DNA of 64,000 nucleotides from HGM04593 sp045636545 (GCA_045636545.1 JAZTXR010000007.1:1-64000); one strand, 5' to 3'. Shown: positions 1 through 8,730, counted from the first letter of the stretch. The notes: a model not told the origin generated them from the letters alone. Numbers and translations are program-made.

Positions 1-1
1 A

Positions 2-70
2 AATAACAACAGTCAAAGACTTTTTATTGCCCCTATTGGAGCATATTTAGAATCTTGTCGGGCTGCATAA
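2..70 (+). CDS. Possible 3' end of an upstream gene (partial)
   Basis: Frame 2 from base 2 is open for 22 codons and ends in TAA at 68-70, reading ...LFIAPIGAYLESCRAA. It is followed after about 70 bases by a hairpin (140-177), as expected for the end of a plus-strand gene. The stretch is too short to assign to a family and could be a chance frame. Confidence 0.22.
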   Translation, partial: NNNSQRLFIAPIGAYLESCRAA

Positions 71-139
71 AGGATTTATGCGTACAAAAATGATGTTTTC
101 TTAGAATCTGAAGGTAAAAACGGGGAAATCACTACAATA

Positions 140-177
140 ATGAGGCTGAGCCAAAATTACTTTTGACCCAGCCTCAT
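140..177. terminator. Hairpin, possible terminator
   Basis: Arms ATGAGGCTG (140-148) and CAGCCTCAT (169-177) are perfect inverted repeats around an A/T-rich loop that can pair further. No clear U-run follows, so terminator function is only likely, not shown. Confidence 0.4.
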
Positions 178-310
178 ATGTTTATAAGGTGGTGGGAGAG
201 CCGGTGAGCATTGCAAATATAGAATGACAAATTAGCGAATAATGTCAACATTGGGTCAACATCTATATTATTAACGTGAGTACGATATAAGCTAAATCAA
301 ATCGCGAACC

Positions 311-391
311 TGTCATCCCGACAGAGCGTAGCGACGAGGGATCTCTGAATCCGCGAATAATGAGATTCCTCACACAAGGTTCGGAATGACA
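311..391. repeat. Dispersed TGTCAT...ATGACA intergenic repeat
   Basis: The element begins TGTCATCCCGAC and ends TTCGGAATGACA, so its ends are imperfect inverted repeats of each other. Inside it has GGGATCTCT facing GAGATTCCT. Related half-units occur at about 14106 and, in coding frame, at the start of the insertion in the phosphatase gene (about 34411 reading down). It looks like a non-coding, MITE-like repeat with no transposase nearby. Confidence 0.6.
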
Positions 392-433
392 AAATACACT
401 AAATTTTAGTATAAATTCTTATATCGAACTCAC

Positions 434-488
434 GTCAAATAAAATATTGCGTGCTTGCCATCGGCAAGCACGCAATATTTTATTTGAC
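434..488. terminator. Perfect 26-bp inverted repeat, probable bidirectional terminator
   Basis: Bases 434-459 and 463-488 are exact reverse complements with a 3-base loop (ATC). The stem has a G/C-rich core (GTGCTTGCC) and A/T-rich ends that would supply a U-rich tract on either strand. It sits downstream of the minus-strand DUF559 gene and polysaccharide operon. Confidence 0.65.
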
Positions 489-540
489 TTATCTATAGAG
501 TAGAAGAACTGAATTGGTTGTTTTTGGAAAAATAGCAGTT

Positions 541-587
541 CCACTCCTGTGAAGGGGAACTGTCAGCTTGCTGACTGAGGGAAGGGC
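541..587 (+). repeat. G-rich dispersed repeat, copy 1 (downstream of DUF559 gene)
   Basis: This copy reads CCACTCCTGTGAAGGGGAAC, then CTGTCAGCTTGCTGAC, then TGAGGGAAGGG. It matches copy 2 at 1055-1100 with a few substitutions. The core GTCAGCTTGCTGAC is an imperfect palindrome between G-rich flanks. The two copies bracket the DUF559 reading frame in direct orientation. Confidence 0.65.
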
Positions 588-958
588 TAATATTCTTTAT
601 TCTCAATTGTATTGTTCTCTAGTTCAGCTTTTATAATATCAAGTACTCTTTGCAGGTTATCCCATATCAATCGGTTCTCGAATCGAATGACTCTTATTCC
701 TTTGCTGTTCAGGAATTGAGTCCTTATTTCATCTTCTCTTGAACCATGAAATGTATAATGATTTTGTCCGTCAAGTTCAATACATAACTTTGCGCTTGCG
801 CAATAAAAATCCAGAATATATGGTTCTATAGGATGTTGTTTTCTCCATTTACTTCCATTAAGTTTGTGCGATTTAAGTTGAGTCCATAATACAGCTTCTT
901 CTGGAGTCAAACTTTTCCTTAGCTCTTTACTTTTTAATAAGGATTCCTTTGTTTTCAT
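587..958 (-). CDS. DUF559-domain, PD-(D/E)xK-like endonuclease family protein
   Basis: A protein of 123 residues is read from ATG 956-958 (MKTKESLLKSKELRK). It matches the DUF559 family, which is related to very-short-patch-repair (Vsr)-type nucleases. Visible features are the N-terminal LTPEEAVLWTQL helix, the core YILDFYCASAKLCIELDGQNHY with acidic residues in the expected strand context, and IRVIRFENRLI near the end. The frame is open upstream to 1105, but those codons (PPLAREGRW...) are translated repeat DNA, so the internal ATG is preferred. The gene lies between two direct copies of a G-rich repeat. Substrate and role are unknown; nuclease activity is inferred from the family. Confidence 0.8.
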   Translation of the reverse strand: MKTKESLLKSKELRKSLTPEEAVLWTQLKSHKLNGSKWRKQHPIEPYILDFYCASAKLCIELDGQNHYTFHGSREDEIRTQFLNSKGIRVIRFENRLIWDNLQRVLDIIKAELENNTIENKEY

Positions 959-973
959 TTCTGTATTGGTAGA

Positions 974-1100
974 CTCCCCTCCGGTCTTCGACCACCTCCC
1001 CTCGCGGGCGAGTGGAGGAGCTGAATTTATTGTTTTTTGTGAATTTAAGCTGCTCCACTCCTGTGGAGGGGAGCTGTCAGCTTGCTGACTGAGGGGAGGG
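974..1100 (+). repeat. G-rich dispersed repeat, copies 2a/2b (upstream of DUF559 gene)
   Basis: Two units lie in tandem. Unit 2a (about 974-1040) has CTCCCCTCCG, a small palindromic core (GGTCTTCGACC), CACCTCCCCTC, a second variable core and GGAGCT. Unit 2b (1055-1100) is nearly the same as copy 1. Unit 2a has the same order of blocks as the plus-strand sequence at about 34193-34280 inside the phosphatase gene, which identifies a shared dispersed repeat family. Confidence 0.6.
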
Positions 1101-1144
1101 CACACGGGGCGTGCTTAAAGCAACGTGGCTTGATGAATATTGTT

Positions 1145-2212
1145 TCAATACAGCGCCTCGTATTCCTTGGCAATCTGTGCCCAGGTGTATTGTTCACAGG
1201 CAACCTCTTGCAATTCCTTGCCATTGTCGATGCCTCGCTCGATGAGTGCTGTCAGTTCCTCGGCATTGCTGTAGTAATGTGCCTTGTTCTTTGTCGTCTC
1301 GCGGTTGTATACCACGTCGAATGAGAGGATGGGGCGCCCGAAGAACATAGCCTCTACAAGTGAGGGGTTTGTACCTCCCGCGCTATGTCCGTGAATATAG
1401 TATATTGTATTCTTGCGCAAGGTGTAGAGAATGTCAAGGTCATATATGCTGTTGAGCAAAGTTATATTGCTGTATTTGCTGTATTCCTCCTTGAGTTTTT
1501 TGCTATAGTCGTTACGGTACCAGTTGCCAATGAAGACCAGTCTTTTCTTGTTCTCTTTGAACGCTTCCAGGGTCATGTGGCAGTTGTTCTCGGGCTCAAT
1601 GCGGCACACGCACATACTGTAGCCCTTCTTTTCAAGATTGTAGTTCTTCAAAATCTCTTCCTCGTGTTCCTTTGAAACGTCAATGAGCGCATGGTTGCCG
1701 CCGTATGCAATGAGTGTTGTATCCTTGCCATACTCTTCTCTCACATAATCCTGTATACCCTTGTTATCGGTGATTATGACATCGGCAAAACGCACTGCAA
1801 TCTTTTCGGATAGCTTAAGAAATCTCTTTACCCAGTTTTTCCATTTTGCCCTGCGATATTCAAGACCGTCAATGTTTACGATTATTTTTTTGCGGCAGAA
1901 GAGTTTGAGTATCGGAAGGAATATGCAGCCCGAAACACCAAGAATCAGCAATGTGTCATAGCCGCAAATGGAGCGTAGCATAGATATGATATCGTATGGA
2001 ATGCTCTGCACACCGTTCGCCCGCAGGTTGACATACTTCAGTTTTGCACCTTTGTACTCCCTGGCTCTTGTAGGCATATCCTTTCCACTGCAGAATACGG
2101 TGTACTGAATGTTCTCGGAGCAATTTTCTCCAATGATATTTTCGACCAAAGTTTCGAAACCACCGTAACTGGCTGGCACTCCCTGAGTTCCTATTATAGC
2201 TACTTTCTTCAC
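1145..2212 (-). CDS. GT4-type glycosyltransferase with DUF1972 N-terminus
   Basis: The protein has 355 residues. The start MKKVAIIGTQGVPASYGGFETLVENI is the hallmark of the DUF1972 N-terminal domain found in rhamnosyltransferase-like GT4 enzymes. The C-terminal half has the GT-B donor-site features CRIEPENN and GTNPSLVEAMFFGRPILSFD. It probably adds one sugar to the lipid-linked repeat unit at the cytoplasmic membrane. It is the last recognisable gene of the polysaccharide operon, 24 bases after the gene before it. The donor sugar cannot be read from sequence. Confidence 0.85.
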   Translation of the reverse strand: MKKVAIIGTQGVPASYGGFETLVENIIGENCSENIQYTVFCSGKDMPTRAREYKGAKLKYVNLRANGVQSIPYDIISMLRSICGYDTLLILGVSGCIFLPILKLFCRKKIIVNIDGLEYRRAKWKNWVKRFLKLSEKIAVRFADVIITDNKGIQDYVREEYGKDTTLIAYGGNHALIDVSKEHEEEILKNYNLEKKGYSMCVCRIEPENNCHMTLEAFKENKKRLVFIGNWYRNDYSKKLKEEYSKYSNITLLNSIYDLDILYTLRKNTIYYIHGHSAGGTNPSLVEAMFFGRPILSFDVVYNRETTKNKAHYYSNAEELTALIERGIDNGKELQEVACEQYTWAQIAKEYEALY

Positions 2213-2236
2213 GTTTTAAGTGCTGTAAACTGTTGT

Positions 2237-3316
2237 TTACAAAATGTTTGCAATGTTGTTGACCATATGCTCGGCATCGTACAACCTTGATTTTGCCAAA
2301 GCATTCTTTGACAAATTTATAAAAAAGATTTTATTGCGTAAAATCTTTTCAATATATTGTTGCATTTTTTCACAATCCTGCGAATCTATCCTGTATCCGT
2401 TCTCACCGTCGGTGACCATTTCGGCAATGCCTCCTACTGTGGGTACAATCACAGGCAGGCCGGCACTCATGGCTTCCAATGCCGTGAGGCCGAAAGTTTC
2501 AATGGCATACTTTTTGTTTGTCAGGTTCAGTACCAACGATGCACAGTTGTAGAATGGTGTCACGTCCTCTTGCCGTGGGTGGATTGCAAGGTTATTGGGC
2601 AAAATGATGTCTTTCTCTTTCAAATAGTTGTCAATATTCTTCTGTGAGTCATTTATAACAAGCTCGAAACTGTATTTCTTCATGCTGCCGGCAAGTGCAA
2701 TGAACTCGTCGGTGCCCTTGTAGGTTTTCAACGAGCCGAGCATCAGCACACGCTGGTTGTCAAAGGCCTTTGCGCTGTCGGGGGTAAGTTTTGCCGTGAA
2801 ATCCTTTTTAAGGGCGTTGGGTGTAATGTGCACTCTTTTTTTGCGGCGCAGGAACGAGCGCTGATAGTGCGACACACATATTATGTCGCTGGCTATAAGT
2901 TGCATTATCTTTGCCAGTATGCGGTAGGCCAAGCTTTTTGCCTTGGCGTTCTCGTGATAGTGGTATACAACCTTCTTGCATGCCAGGCGCCCGCCTATTG
3001 CAGCACCTACAGGAAGGATGGTGTTTACGTATATCACAGTATCCTTTTTGAACATATATCTCAAGGCAATGAAAAACACCTGCAGCTGCACCCATGCATA
3101 GCGCAGCGCGCGGACAGCCATGTTGCGGGCAAACCTGTAGTCATATTGCCGCATCCGCAGGCCCTCCTTGCTCCCCAGTTCGTCAAGCACGCCACCACGC
3201 GATGTCACAAGGTCAATGTGGTAGCCTTTTTCCAGCAGTCCCTCTATTACGGTTCTCAACACCTGCGGGCTGCCACTGTAGTCGTTGAAAAGATGAAAAC
3301 AGACTATATTTTTCAT
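2237..3316 (-). CDS. GT4 family glycosyltransferase
   Basis: A 359-residue GT-B fold enzyme. The N-terminus (NIVCFHLFNDYSGSPQVLRTVIEGL) is the acceptor-side Rossmann start. The C-terminal motif ETFGLTALEAMSAGLPVIVP followed by GGIAEMV is the GT4 donor-binding signature with the conserved glutamate pair. It is presumed to act in repeat-unit assembly at the inner membrane. The gene lies about 310 bases downstream of the kinase-like gene, the largest gap among the last genes of the operon, and that gap carries repeats. Confidence 0.85.
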   Translation of the reverse strand: MKNIVCFHLFNDYSGSPQVLRTVIEGLLEKGYHIDLVTSRGGVLDELGSKEGLRMRQYDYRFARNMAVRALRYAWVQLQVFFIALRYMFKKDTVIYVNTILPVGAAIGGRLACKKVVYHYHENAKAKSLAYRILAKIMQLIASDIICVSHYQRSFLRRKKRVHITPNALKKDFTAKLTPDSAKAFDNQRVLMLGSLKTYKGTDEFIALAGSMKKYSFELVINDSQKNIDNYLKEKDIILPNNLAIHPRQEDVTPFYNCASLVLNLTNKKYAIETFGLTALEAMSAGLPVIVPTVGGIAEMVTDGENGYRIDSQDCEKMQQYIEKILRNKIFFINLSKNALAKSRLYDAEHMVNNIANIL

Positions 3317-3624
3317 TTATGAGTGTTTTTATTATTTTTAGACAAAAGAACATAAGAACACAAGAGCGCTGTTTCCTGTTTTCTTAGACACAAGTACGTA
3401 AGTTGTTGCTTGTGATATACGTGTGGAACTTTTCAACAATTTCATTGTTGTAATGCACTTCCAGTGCATTGGGATACACATATTATATTAAAGTTTGGAT
3501 ACAAATTTATTTGCACACAGCTTTTATAATATGTCTATCAGTCATAGTTCCATAGTATCCATAAATGTGTTTTTTATTTTTTGTTCTTTTGTACTTTTGT
3601 CCAAATTATATTATTACCTTGATT
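3317..3624. other. Non-coding gap in the operon with dispersed short repeats
   Basis: No gene is supported. The sequence contains GACAAAAGAACATAAG-type text (3340-3362) and its reverse form near 3585-3602. Related copies lie at 12190-12210 and 12235-12265. A TAAATTTG match to the Bacteroidetes -7 box on the minus strand (3502-3509) lacks a well-placed -33 box, so an internal promoter is only possible. Confidence 0.5.
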
Positions 3625-4716
3625 TTATATCATTTTTTCCAGTACCTTGCCCCACAGTGCAAACGGCTTTGCCGCCTCGCCTGTTACCTTACCACCCTCG
3701 CGCATTGTGAAGCGCGAGATAACATCGAGCAGGTACATCGCATACTTTCTACGGTCAATCCATTTGCCTGCATTGCTGTTGACGTATGATAGTATCTCAT
3801 CCACACCCCAATGCATCTCAAACACTGCGGTCTGTGTGAAAAAGTGGTAACGGTCCAGCCCTGCGGGGTAACTCGCTCCTGCATATTCAAAGTCAAAGAC
3901 AAACAGCATGTCATTATTGGCAAACATGTTCCACGGGGTGAAATCGCCATGAAAGGCACAGAACTCCATCTCTTTGCCGCAGTGCCTCTCCTTTAATGTA
4001 CCTATTGCTTTTGCAACAACATTGCAGTCAATGTCCGTCGGTAGCCAGTTCAAGTGCCGTTCAAGCGCCGAGAGGGTGGCGTAATAGTCGCTCTCTTCAA
4101 ATGGTAGCACTGCCTTGGTCTTTTCCTGCAGTTGTGCCAGGAACTCCTCTTGCAATGCTCCCCACTCATGTATCACTTCCGATGTTGCTGTCTTTTCTGT
4201 GCTCTGCACAAATATATGCATGCCATTACTCAAGGTGTCGCAGTACAATGTTTTTGGAATACCATTAACGTTCTTGCCGGCCAACCATTCCAACATGGAT
4301 GCCTCTTTTTCAAACAGAGCTTTTATATCATTGCAGTCGCTCAGTTTGCAATAGCCTAAAATCCTGTTTCCCCGGCTCAACTGCATTGTAATCTTTTGGT
4401 GAACCGATGGCGTTCCCTCGAATATGGCAAATTCAATACCCTGCACGTTGAACAGCTTGCACAGCAGGCTGTGCAGCTCGCCGTTCAGGCGGCAATTCAT
4501 TCTCTTGGCCTTTATAGTCCTTCGCACCGGCGCCATCCAATGCAGGTAGGGCATCAATGCCTTTACCAGCTTGCCTTTTATGCCGCTTGGCTGGTACAGG
4601 TTCAGCGCAGTGCGCATGCGGCGTGCCGGCACAATCCAGTATTTGCCGTCGGCATTCCCAAAGCGGTAGAACCTTTCACCGCCTGTAAAGTCGAGAATGT
4701 TGTCAAGAGTGGTCAT
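3625..4716 (-). CDS. Phosphotransferase (APH/choline-kinase-like) family protein
   Basis: A protein of 363 residues from ATG 4714-4716, which overlaps the preceding stop as TAATG. A longer GTG start at 4746 is less likely. The C-terminal half has the kinase-like catalytic loop HGDFTPWN (about residues 256-263) and the metal-binding motif DFEYAG (about 275-280), as in aminoglycoside phosphotransferase and choline-kinase-like proteins. In a polysaccharide operon it may phosphorylate a sugar, lipid or alcohol substituent. The N-terminal 120 residues are not recognised. The substrate is unknown. Confidence 0.7.
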   Translation of the reverse strand: MTTLDNILDFTGGERFYRFGNADGKYWIVPARRMRTALNLYQPSGIKGKLVKALMPYLHWMAPVRRTIKAKRMNCRLNGELHSLLCKLFNVQGIEFAIFEGTPSVHQKITMQLSRGNRILGYCKLSDCNDIKALFEKEASMLEWLAGKNVNGIPKTLYCDTLSNGMHIFVQSTEKTATSEVIHEWGALQEEFLAQLQEKTKAVLPFEESDYYATLSALERHLNWLPTDIDCNVVAKAIGTLKERHCGKEMEFCAFHGDFTPWNMFANNDMLFVFDFEYAGASYPAGLDRYHFFTQTAVFEMHWGVDEILSYVNSNAGKWIDRRKYAMYLLDVISRFTMREGGKVTGEAAKPFALWGKVLEKMI

Positions 4717-5738
4717 TAATGTTTTCTTTTCTCGTATTTGTTCCACAAATAGTTGAAACTAAAGATTCTGATTCTGTCCAGCACTATCGCTACTATAAAT
4801 ACTGCGACAAAAAGAGCTAAAATTGTAGCAAAATAGGTAATTCCATAAAATTTATTATATAAACTTTTTGCAGTGTTAATATAATAATCGCTTACACAGA
4901 AATGCATATGTAGCAGATATACTGCAAAACAGGATGTTGCAACGTAATTGATAACTTTACTTTTGAAATCCAATTTAGTGAAGAATAACAAAAGACTTAA
5001 TGCACCAATGATATTTAAAGGGTTTGTATACATAAATGCAATACTAATCATTAAACCATTGCCTATGCCAAAAAATGGTGGTATAAAGCAGGCTAGGGTA
5101 TTCAATAATGCGCATAGCACAAAAATGAAAAGATAGACGGATTTACCAGTGTTTTCTTGGTATAGTTTAAAATATCTAGCCAATAGGTATAAACCAATAA
5201 ATGATAGAGGGTCATATCCAGCTTTGTAGAATCCGTTATTTGTAAATATTGATGCAATGGTCTGTATAACAAAAAACAAGACTAGAACCCTTTTTAATGT
5301 CTGTTTATTGCTTTTTTCGATAAAAGCGTTGAGTATTGGTGCCATAATGTATAGCACAAGGTATGCCCATACAAACCAATAGGCGTTTTTGTATAACAAA
5401 AATGAGGACATAATATTCAACCTGTTCATTCCGATATTTCCTGCAATTACAAAAAGAGTGAATATTATTAGTGAGAAGAACAGGCTCTGAAAGAGAAAAT
5501 TGCATAATCCCTTTAGTTTGTAATTTATTCCAAACCAGCCAGATATTAGCACAAAAACATTTACACCAACAATACATACATATTCGGCAAACATTCTCAC
5601 AAATGATTGCAGTGGCGAAGTTGCTATATCTTGTGAGGATGGCTCTCCAATAGCAAGATAGTTGACATGTAGCCCTAATATCATGACCATTGCAATTATT
5701 CGTAACAATTCTATGTTGGAGTTTCTTGTCTTTTGCAT
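4716..5738 (-). CDS. Acyltransferase 3 family membrane protein (O-acetyltransferase-like)
   Basis: A 340-residue, largely hydrophobic protein. The start RNSNIELLRIIAMVMILGLHV carries the family signature (aromatic or acidic residue before LR, then H in the first membrane helix). About ten hydrophobic segments follow. Members O-acylate sugars using cytoplasmic acyl-CoA. The gene is coupled to the next by a TAATG overlap. It is one of five family members in this operon, so the polymer is probably heavily modified. Confidence 0.85.
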   Translation of the reverse strand: MQKTRNSNIELLRIIAMVMILGLHVNYLAIGEPSSQDIATSPLQSFVRMFAEYVCIVGVNVFVLISGWFGINYKLKGLCNFLFQSLFFSLIIFTLFVIAGNIGMNRLNIMSSFLLYKNAYWFVWAYLVLYIMAPILNAFIEKSNKQTLKRVLVLFFVIQTIASIFTNNGFYKAGYDPLSFIGLYLLARYFKLYQENTGKSVYLFIFVLCALLNTLACFIPPFFGIGNGLMISIAFMYTNPLNIIGALSLLLFFTKLDFKSKVINYVATSCFAVYLLHMHFCVSDYYINTAKSLYNKFYGITYFATILALFVAVFIVAIVLDRIRIFSFNYLWNKYEKRKH

Positions 5739-5749
5739 AGTAGTTCCAT

Positions 5750-6991
5750 TTATCTGTTTTGCAATTTTATGTTTAGAAGTTCCTTGAACTCCTCGCCACG
5801 GGCTTCCCAGGTGAATTGCGCTCCGGCTTGCTTGGCCTTTTCGCCAATGGTTCTTCGCTCACCGGCATCGGTCATCCTCTGCATCGCCGCTGCCATGTTG
5901 GCGATGACTTCCTCGCGCCCTGTGCGCGGGATGACTATGGCATACTCGTTTGAGAAATAGCGTGTATAACCCGTTGTGTCAAGGCATATAAGCGGCTTGC
6001 CCATTGCCATGGAGTCAAACGATACCGTTACTGCACCCTCCTTTAGTGATGCGTTTACAACAACGTTACTAGCGGCAAGCATACGGTAATATTCATCCAT
6101 CGTAACATTTCCAGCGAATGTCACTGCTTCTTTTACCCCAAGTTGTTTGGCAAGCTCTTTCAAGCGTGATTTGTCCGCACCCTTGCCCACAATGGTAAGT
6201 CGCATATTCCTGTTCTCTTTGGCCACGCGTGCAAAGGCTTCAATGGCAAGGTCGAATCCTCGCCAGGCATCAAGGCGGCCCACGGTTATGAACTCAATAA
6301 CATCGCTCTCCTTGCTGCCCGTTTCTGTGATAGCCGGTTGTTTTTCAACGGCAACATCGGTGAAAAGAACAGCCTTGTCGCGTTCTCTGGCCGGTATAAG
6401 GTCGCGTGTTATCTCGGTCTTGCAAAGTATAAGGTCAGCATTCCTGCACCGTTTCTTGAACCCGAAGTTCATAGGCAAAGCCTTTACAGCCAAGCGGCGT
6501 ACCCACTCAATTATGCGGCTCTTGCGTGCGTAGTGGCTGCTGTATTCGGCCGGGATGGTTTCCAAACCACCCACCGGACCCCAAACGAAGAACTGCTTCT
6601 GTCCGTATGAACTCACCTTCCATAGCACGTTGCCGTATGTGAGGTGGTGGAACACCTTTATATCATGCTCGCGCATTGTGCGCTTTACAATGCGGTTGGT
6701 GCAAAGTTGCCAGATGTTGTAGTACGTTCGCACGCCGCGTAATCCCTTCTTCCAGAACCGCGCCCACTTTGGCAGGTCAAAATAAAGGAAATGTATGCCG
6801 GCAAATTCGGGGTGCGCTGCAATCCACGGCTCAATGGTGGGGCGGTTGCTCTCGCGCGTGAGCACCCACAGCTCAAAGTGCTTCGACATCTCAAGCACCC
6901 AGTGCCAACCCACGCCAATCTCGCTGCCAAGCCCCGGCTCACAGGCGTATGCCGAGACGAAGATTCTTGTTTTGCCAGTCGACGGTTTCAT
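5750..6991 (-). CDS. GT4 family glycosyltransferase
   Basis: A 413-residue GT-B glycosyltransferase. The N-terminus VSAYACEPGLGSEIGVGWHW is a recognisable GT4 start with a glycine-rich loop. The C-terminal Rossmann domain has FITVGRLDAWRGFDLAIEAF and NASLKEGAVTVSFDSMAMGKPLICLD, the donor-sugar-binding region. It is the longest GT4 of the operon. It starts one base before the stop of the interrupted GT2 gene preceding it, indicating cotranscription. Specificity is not predictable. Confidence 0.87.
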   Translation of the reverse strand: MKPSTGKTRIFVSAYACEPGLGSEIGVGWHWVLEMSKHFELWVLTRESNRPTIEPWIAAHPEFAGIHFLYFDLPKWARFWKKGLRGVRTYYNIWQLCTNRIVKRTMREHDIKVFHHLTYGNVLWKVSSYGQKQFFVWGPVGGLETIPAEYSSHYARKSRIIEWVRRLAVKALPMNFGFKKRCRNADLILCKTEITRDLIPARERDKAVLFTDVAVEKQPAITETGSKESDVIEFITVGRLDAWRGFDLAIEAFARVAKENRNMRLTIVGKGADKSRLKELAKQLGVKEAVTFAGNVTMDEYYRMLAASNVVVNASLKEGAVTVSFDSMAMGKPLICLDTTGYTRYFSNEYAIVIPRTGREEVIANMAAAMQRMTDAGERRTIGEKAKQAGAQFTWEARGEEFKELLNIKLQNR

Positions 6992-7768
6992 TTATCTTCT
7001 GATATACTTTGTTATGTAGAATGCAACCAACCATTTCATATACTGGTAGCAGAAAGCAAATATGTTTGGGTAGAACTTCCTTAAAAGGTATTTGCGGTCT
7101 TTTCTGCTCTTTGCACTGCCTGATGCAGTAGATACACCGCCAACCATAAAATTGGTTACAACAAAATCGGCAAATATTATTGGCATATTGGCCTGGTATG
7201 CTCTTTTGAACCAGTCAATGTCGCCAATAATCTTGTAGTTGATATCGTAAAGGCCAACAATGTCATAGATTCTCTTGGGGACAATTGTTGCCGGGTGTAT
7301 TGTTCCCATTGTGTTGTTGCGATATGCTGCAGCAACCTTTGCTGGAGATGATTTTACCTGATATAGAATCTCCTCATTCTCGGAAATACAATTCATTATT
7401 GCCGAAATAAGAGGCTCTTCTCCTTCCTGCTAGTCTTTTACAAGGTTATATAATTTACCGAGTACTCCTGGCTCAATGAAATCGTCGCTGTTTACCAGCC
7501 ATATATATTTGCCTGTGGCACGTTCAATACCTTTGTTGAAAGCATCGTAAATCCCCTTGTCCGGTTCACTTTTGTATTTTAGTTTTCCGTTGAATTGTGG
7601 CTCGTATGTTTTGATAATATCAATAGTTCTGTCTGTTGAGTCTCCATCGACAATGAGGTATTCGTAATCCTGGAAATCCTGTCCAAGAACTGATTCTATT
7701 GTCCTTGAAATAGTCTTGTCGCTGTTCCAACAAACTGTGATTATGCTGAAGAGTGGGTAATGCTTCAT
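6992..7768 (-). pseudogene. GT2 glycosyltransferase interrupted by an in-frame amber codon
   Basis: The first 112 codons (from ATG 7768) encode a normal GT2 N-terminus: FSIITVCWNSDKTISRTIESVL, IVDGDST and LVNSDDF, the last being the DxD-type site. A TAG codon at 7430-7432 stops it. The same frame continues without shift for about 145 more codons (QEGEEPLISAIMNCISENEE..., HPATIVPKRIY, GDIDWFKRA), which is the normal C-terminal half. A CAG-to-TAG change would explain it. As written the gene gives only a truncated product, unless the stop is read through or the base is a sequencing error. Confidence 0.8.
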
Positions 7769-7777
7769 TTTTGTAAT

Positions 7778-8730
7778 TTACTTAAAAAATCTTTCAAGTG
7801 ATATCCTTTTTAGACAATATGCCGAGATTATACAAACTGCAAAAATAATCAAGAGTGCCCAAAAGGGATTTTCAATGTATTTGGCAATACTGTAATCGCT
7901 TAAAGTGAAGATATAGTGAACTAAATATATTTCGAAACTTATTCCTGAAATAAAACTGACAAGGCTATATTCCTTTCTGCTATTGAAAAAGTTGAACATT
8001 GGAATAAACAATAGGATTGCCGAGAATACACCAATAATCAGGCCGTGCAGGTTCGACTTGTCAATGTTATGATATAATATAATGCATACTGTAACAAACG
8101 CCAGACTTATGAATGTCTTTTTTCGGCTGTTCTGTTTTTCCATAAATGAGAACAGCGGTTTTGTGTTCGTGAATATTGATATATATAAATGCATATATAT
8201 AATTGCATTGCTTAGAATGGGACTGAAATTACATTTTTCTACAATGGCCAATCCAATAACACAGGTTAATGCGATAATGGCAGGGCTTATTTTTATACGT
8301 ACCATTTGAGTGTAGACGTATATGCTGGTATAGCATAATGTTATCATACTGACAAACCAAAGATGTGACCAATTGGGTATGCGTTGGAAAATAGGGAAAA
8401 ACCAAAATGCAGTAGAATTTCTTTAACTGAAGGAATGTCTCGCTCTATAAAAAACATGAACAGGAACATGAGCAACAGATAAGGATAATATGTATAGGAT
8501 AACTTCTTGATTCTGTTGGTCAGGAATGAGATTCCTAGAGCCTGGCGGTTTGCCATTTCCCATTTGAGTCCCATCAGAAAAGCCGACATAGTTATAAATA
8601 TAGTGTTGAAGGTGTTTCCTAACCACCCGGCTAAATTTCTGCAGCAATCATAATTATATAAGAAATGGCACAATATGATGCCGGTGATGGATATTACTCT
8701 TATATAATCGAATGCAATAATTTTTTTCAT
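7778..8730 (-). pseudogene. Acyltransferase 3 gene broken by a one-base deletion
   Basis: The N-terminal part (MKKIIAFDYIRVISITGIILCHF...) is read from 8730 and runs out of frame to a stop at 8344. The C-terminal part (FVSMITLCYTSIYVY... to RISLERFFK) is read in another frame to 7778. Adding one T to the T5 run (A5 on the plus strand, 8397-8401) restores GFFPIFQRIPNWSHLWFVSMITL, a typical family sequence around the NWSHLWF motif. The intact protein would have about 317 residues. Deletion in a homopolymer fits pseudogenisation, slipped-strand phase variation or a read error. Confidence 0.85.

Larger units (their letters stand above)
1..586. other. Repeat-rich intergenic region left of the DUF559 gene
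   Basis: Apart from the possible gene end at 2-70, no coding region is supported here. The stretch holds a hairpin at 140-177, a dispersed repeat at 311-391, a perfect 26-bp inverted repeat at 434-488, and one copy of the G-rich repeat at 541-587. It looks like the junction between the polysaccharide operon and the next chromosomal unit. Confidence 0.6.

Noticed and set aside
587..1105. 172-residue version of the DUF559 protein
   Set aside because: The first 49 codons are translated repeat DNA matching the non-coding copy at 541-587; the family begins at the internal methionine.
7430..7432. TAG reassigned as glutamine (alternative code)
   Set aside because: A stop-free C-terminal half suggests it locally, but other long genes here do not use internal TAG. 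A single mutation is simpler.
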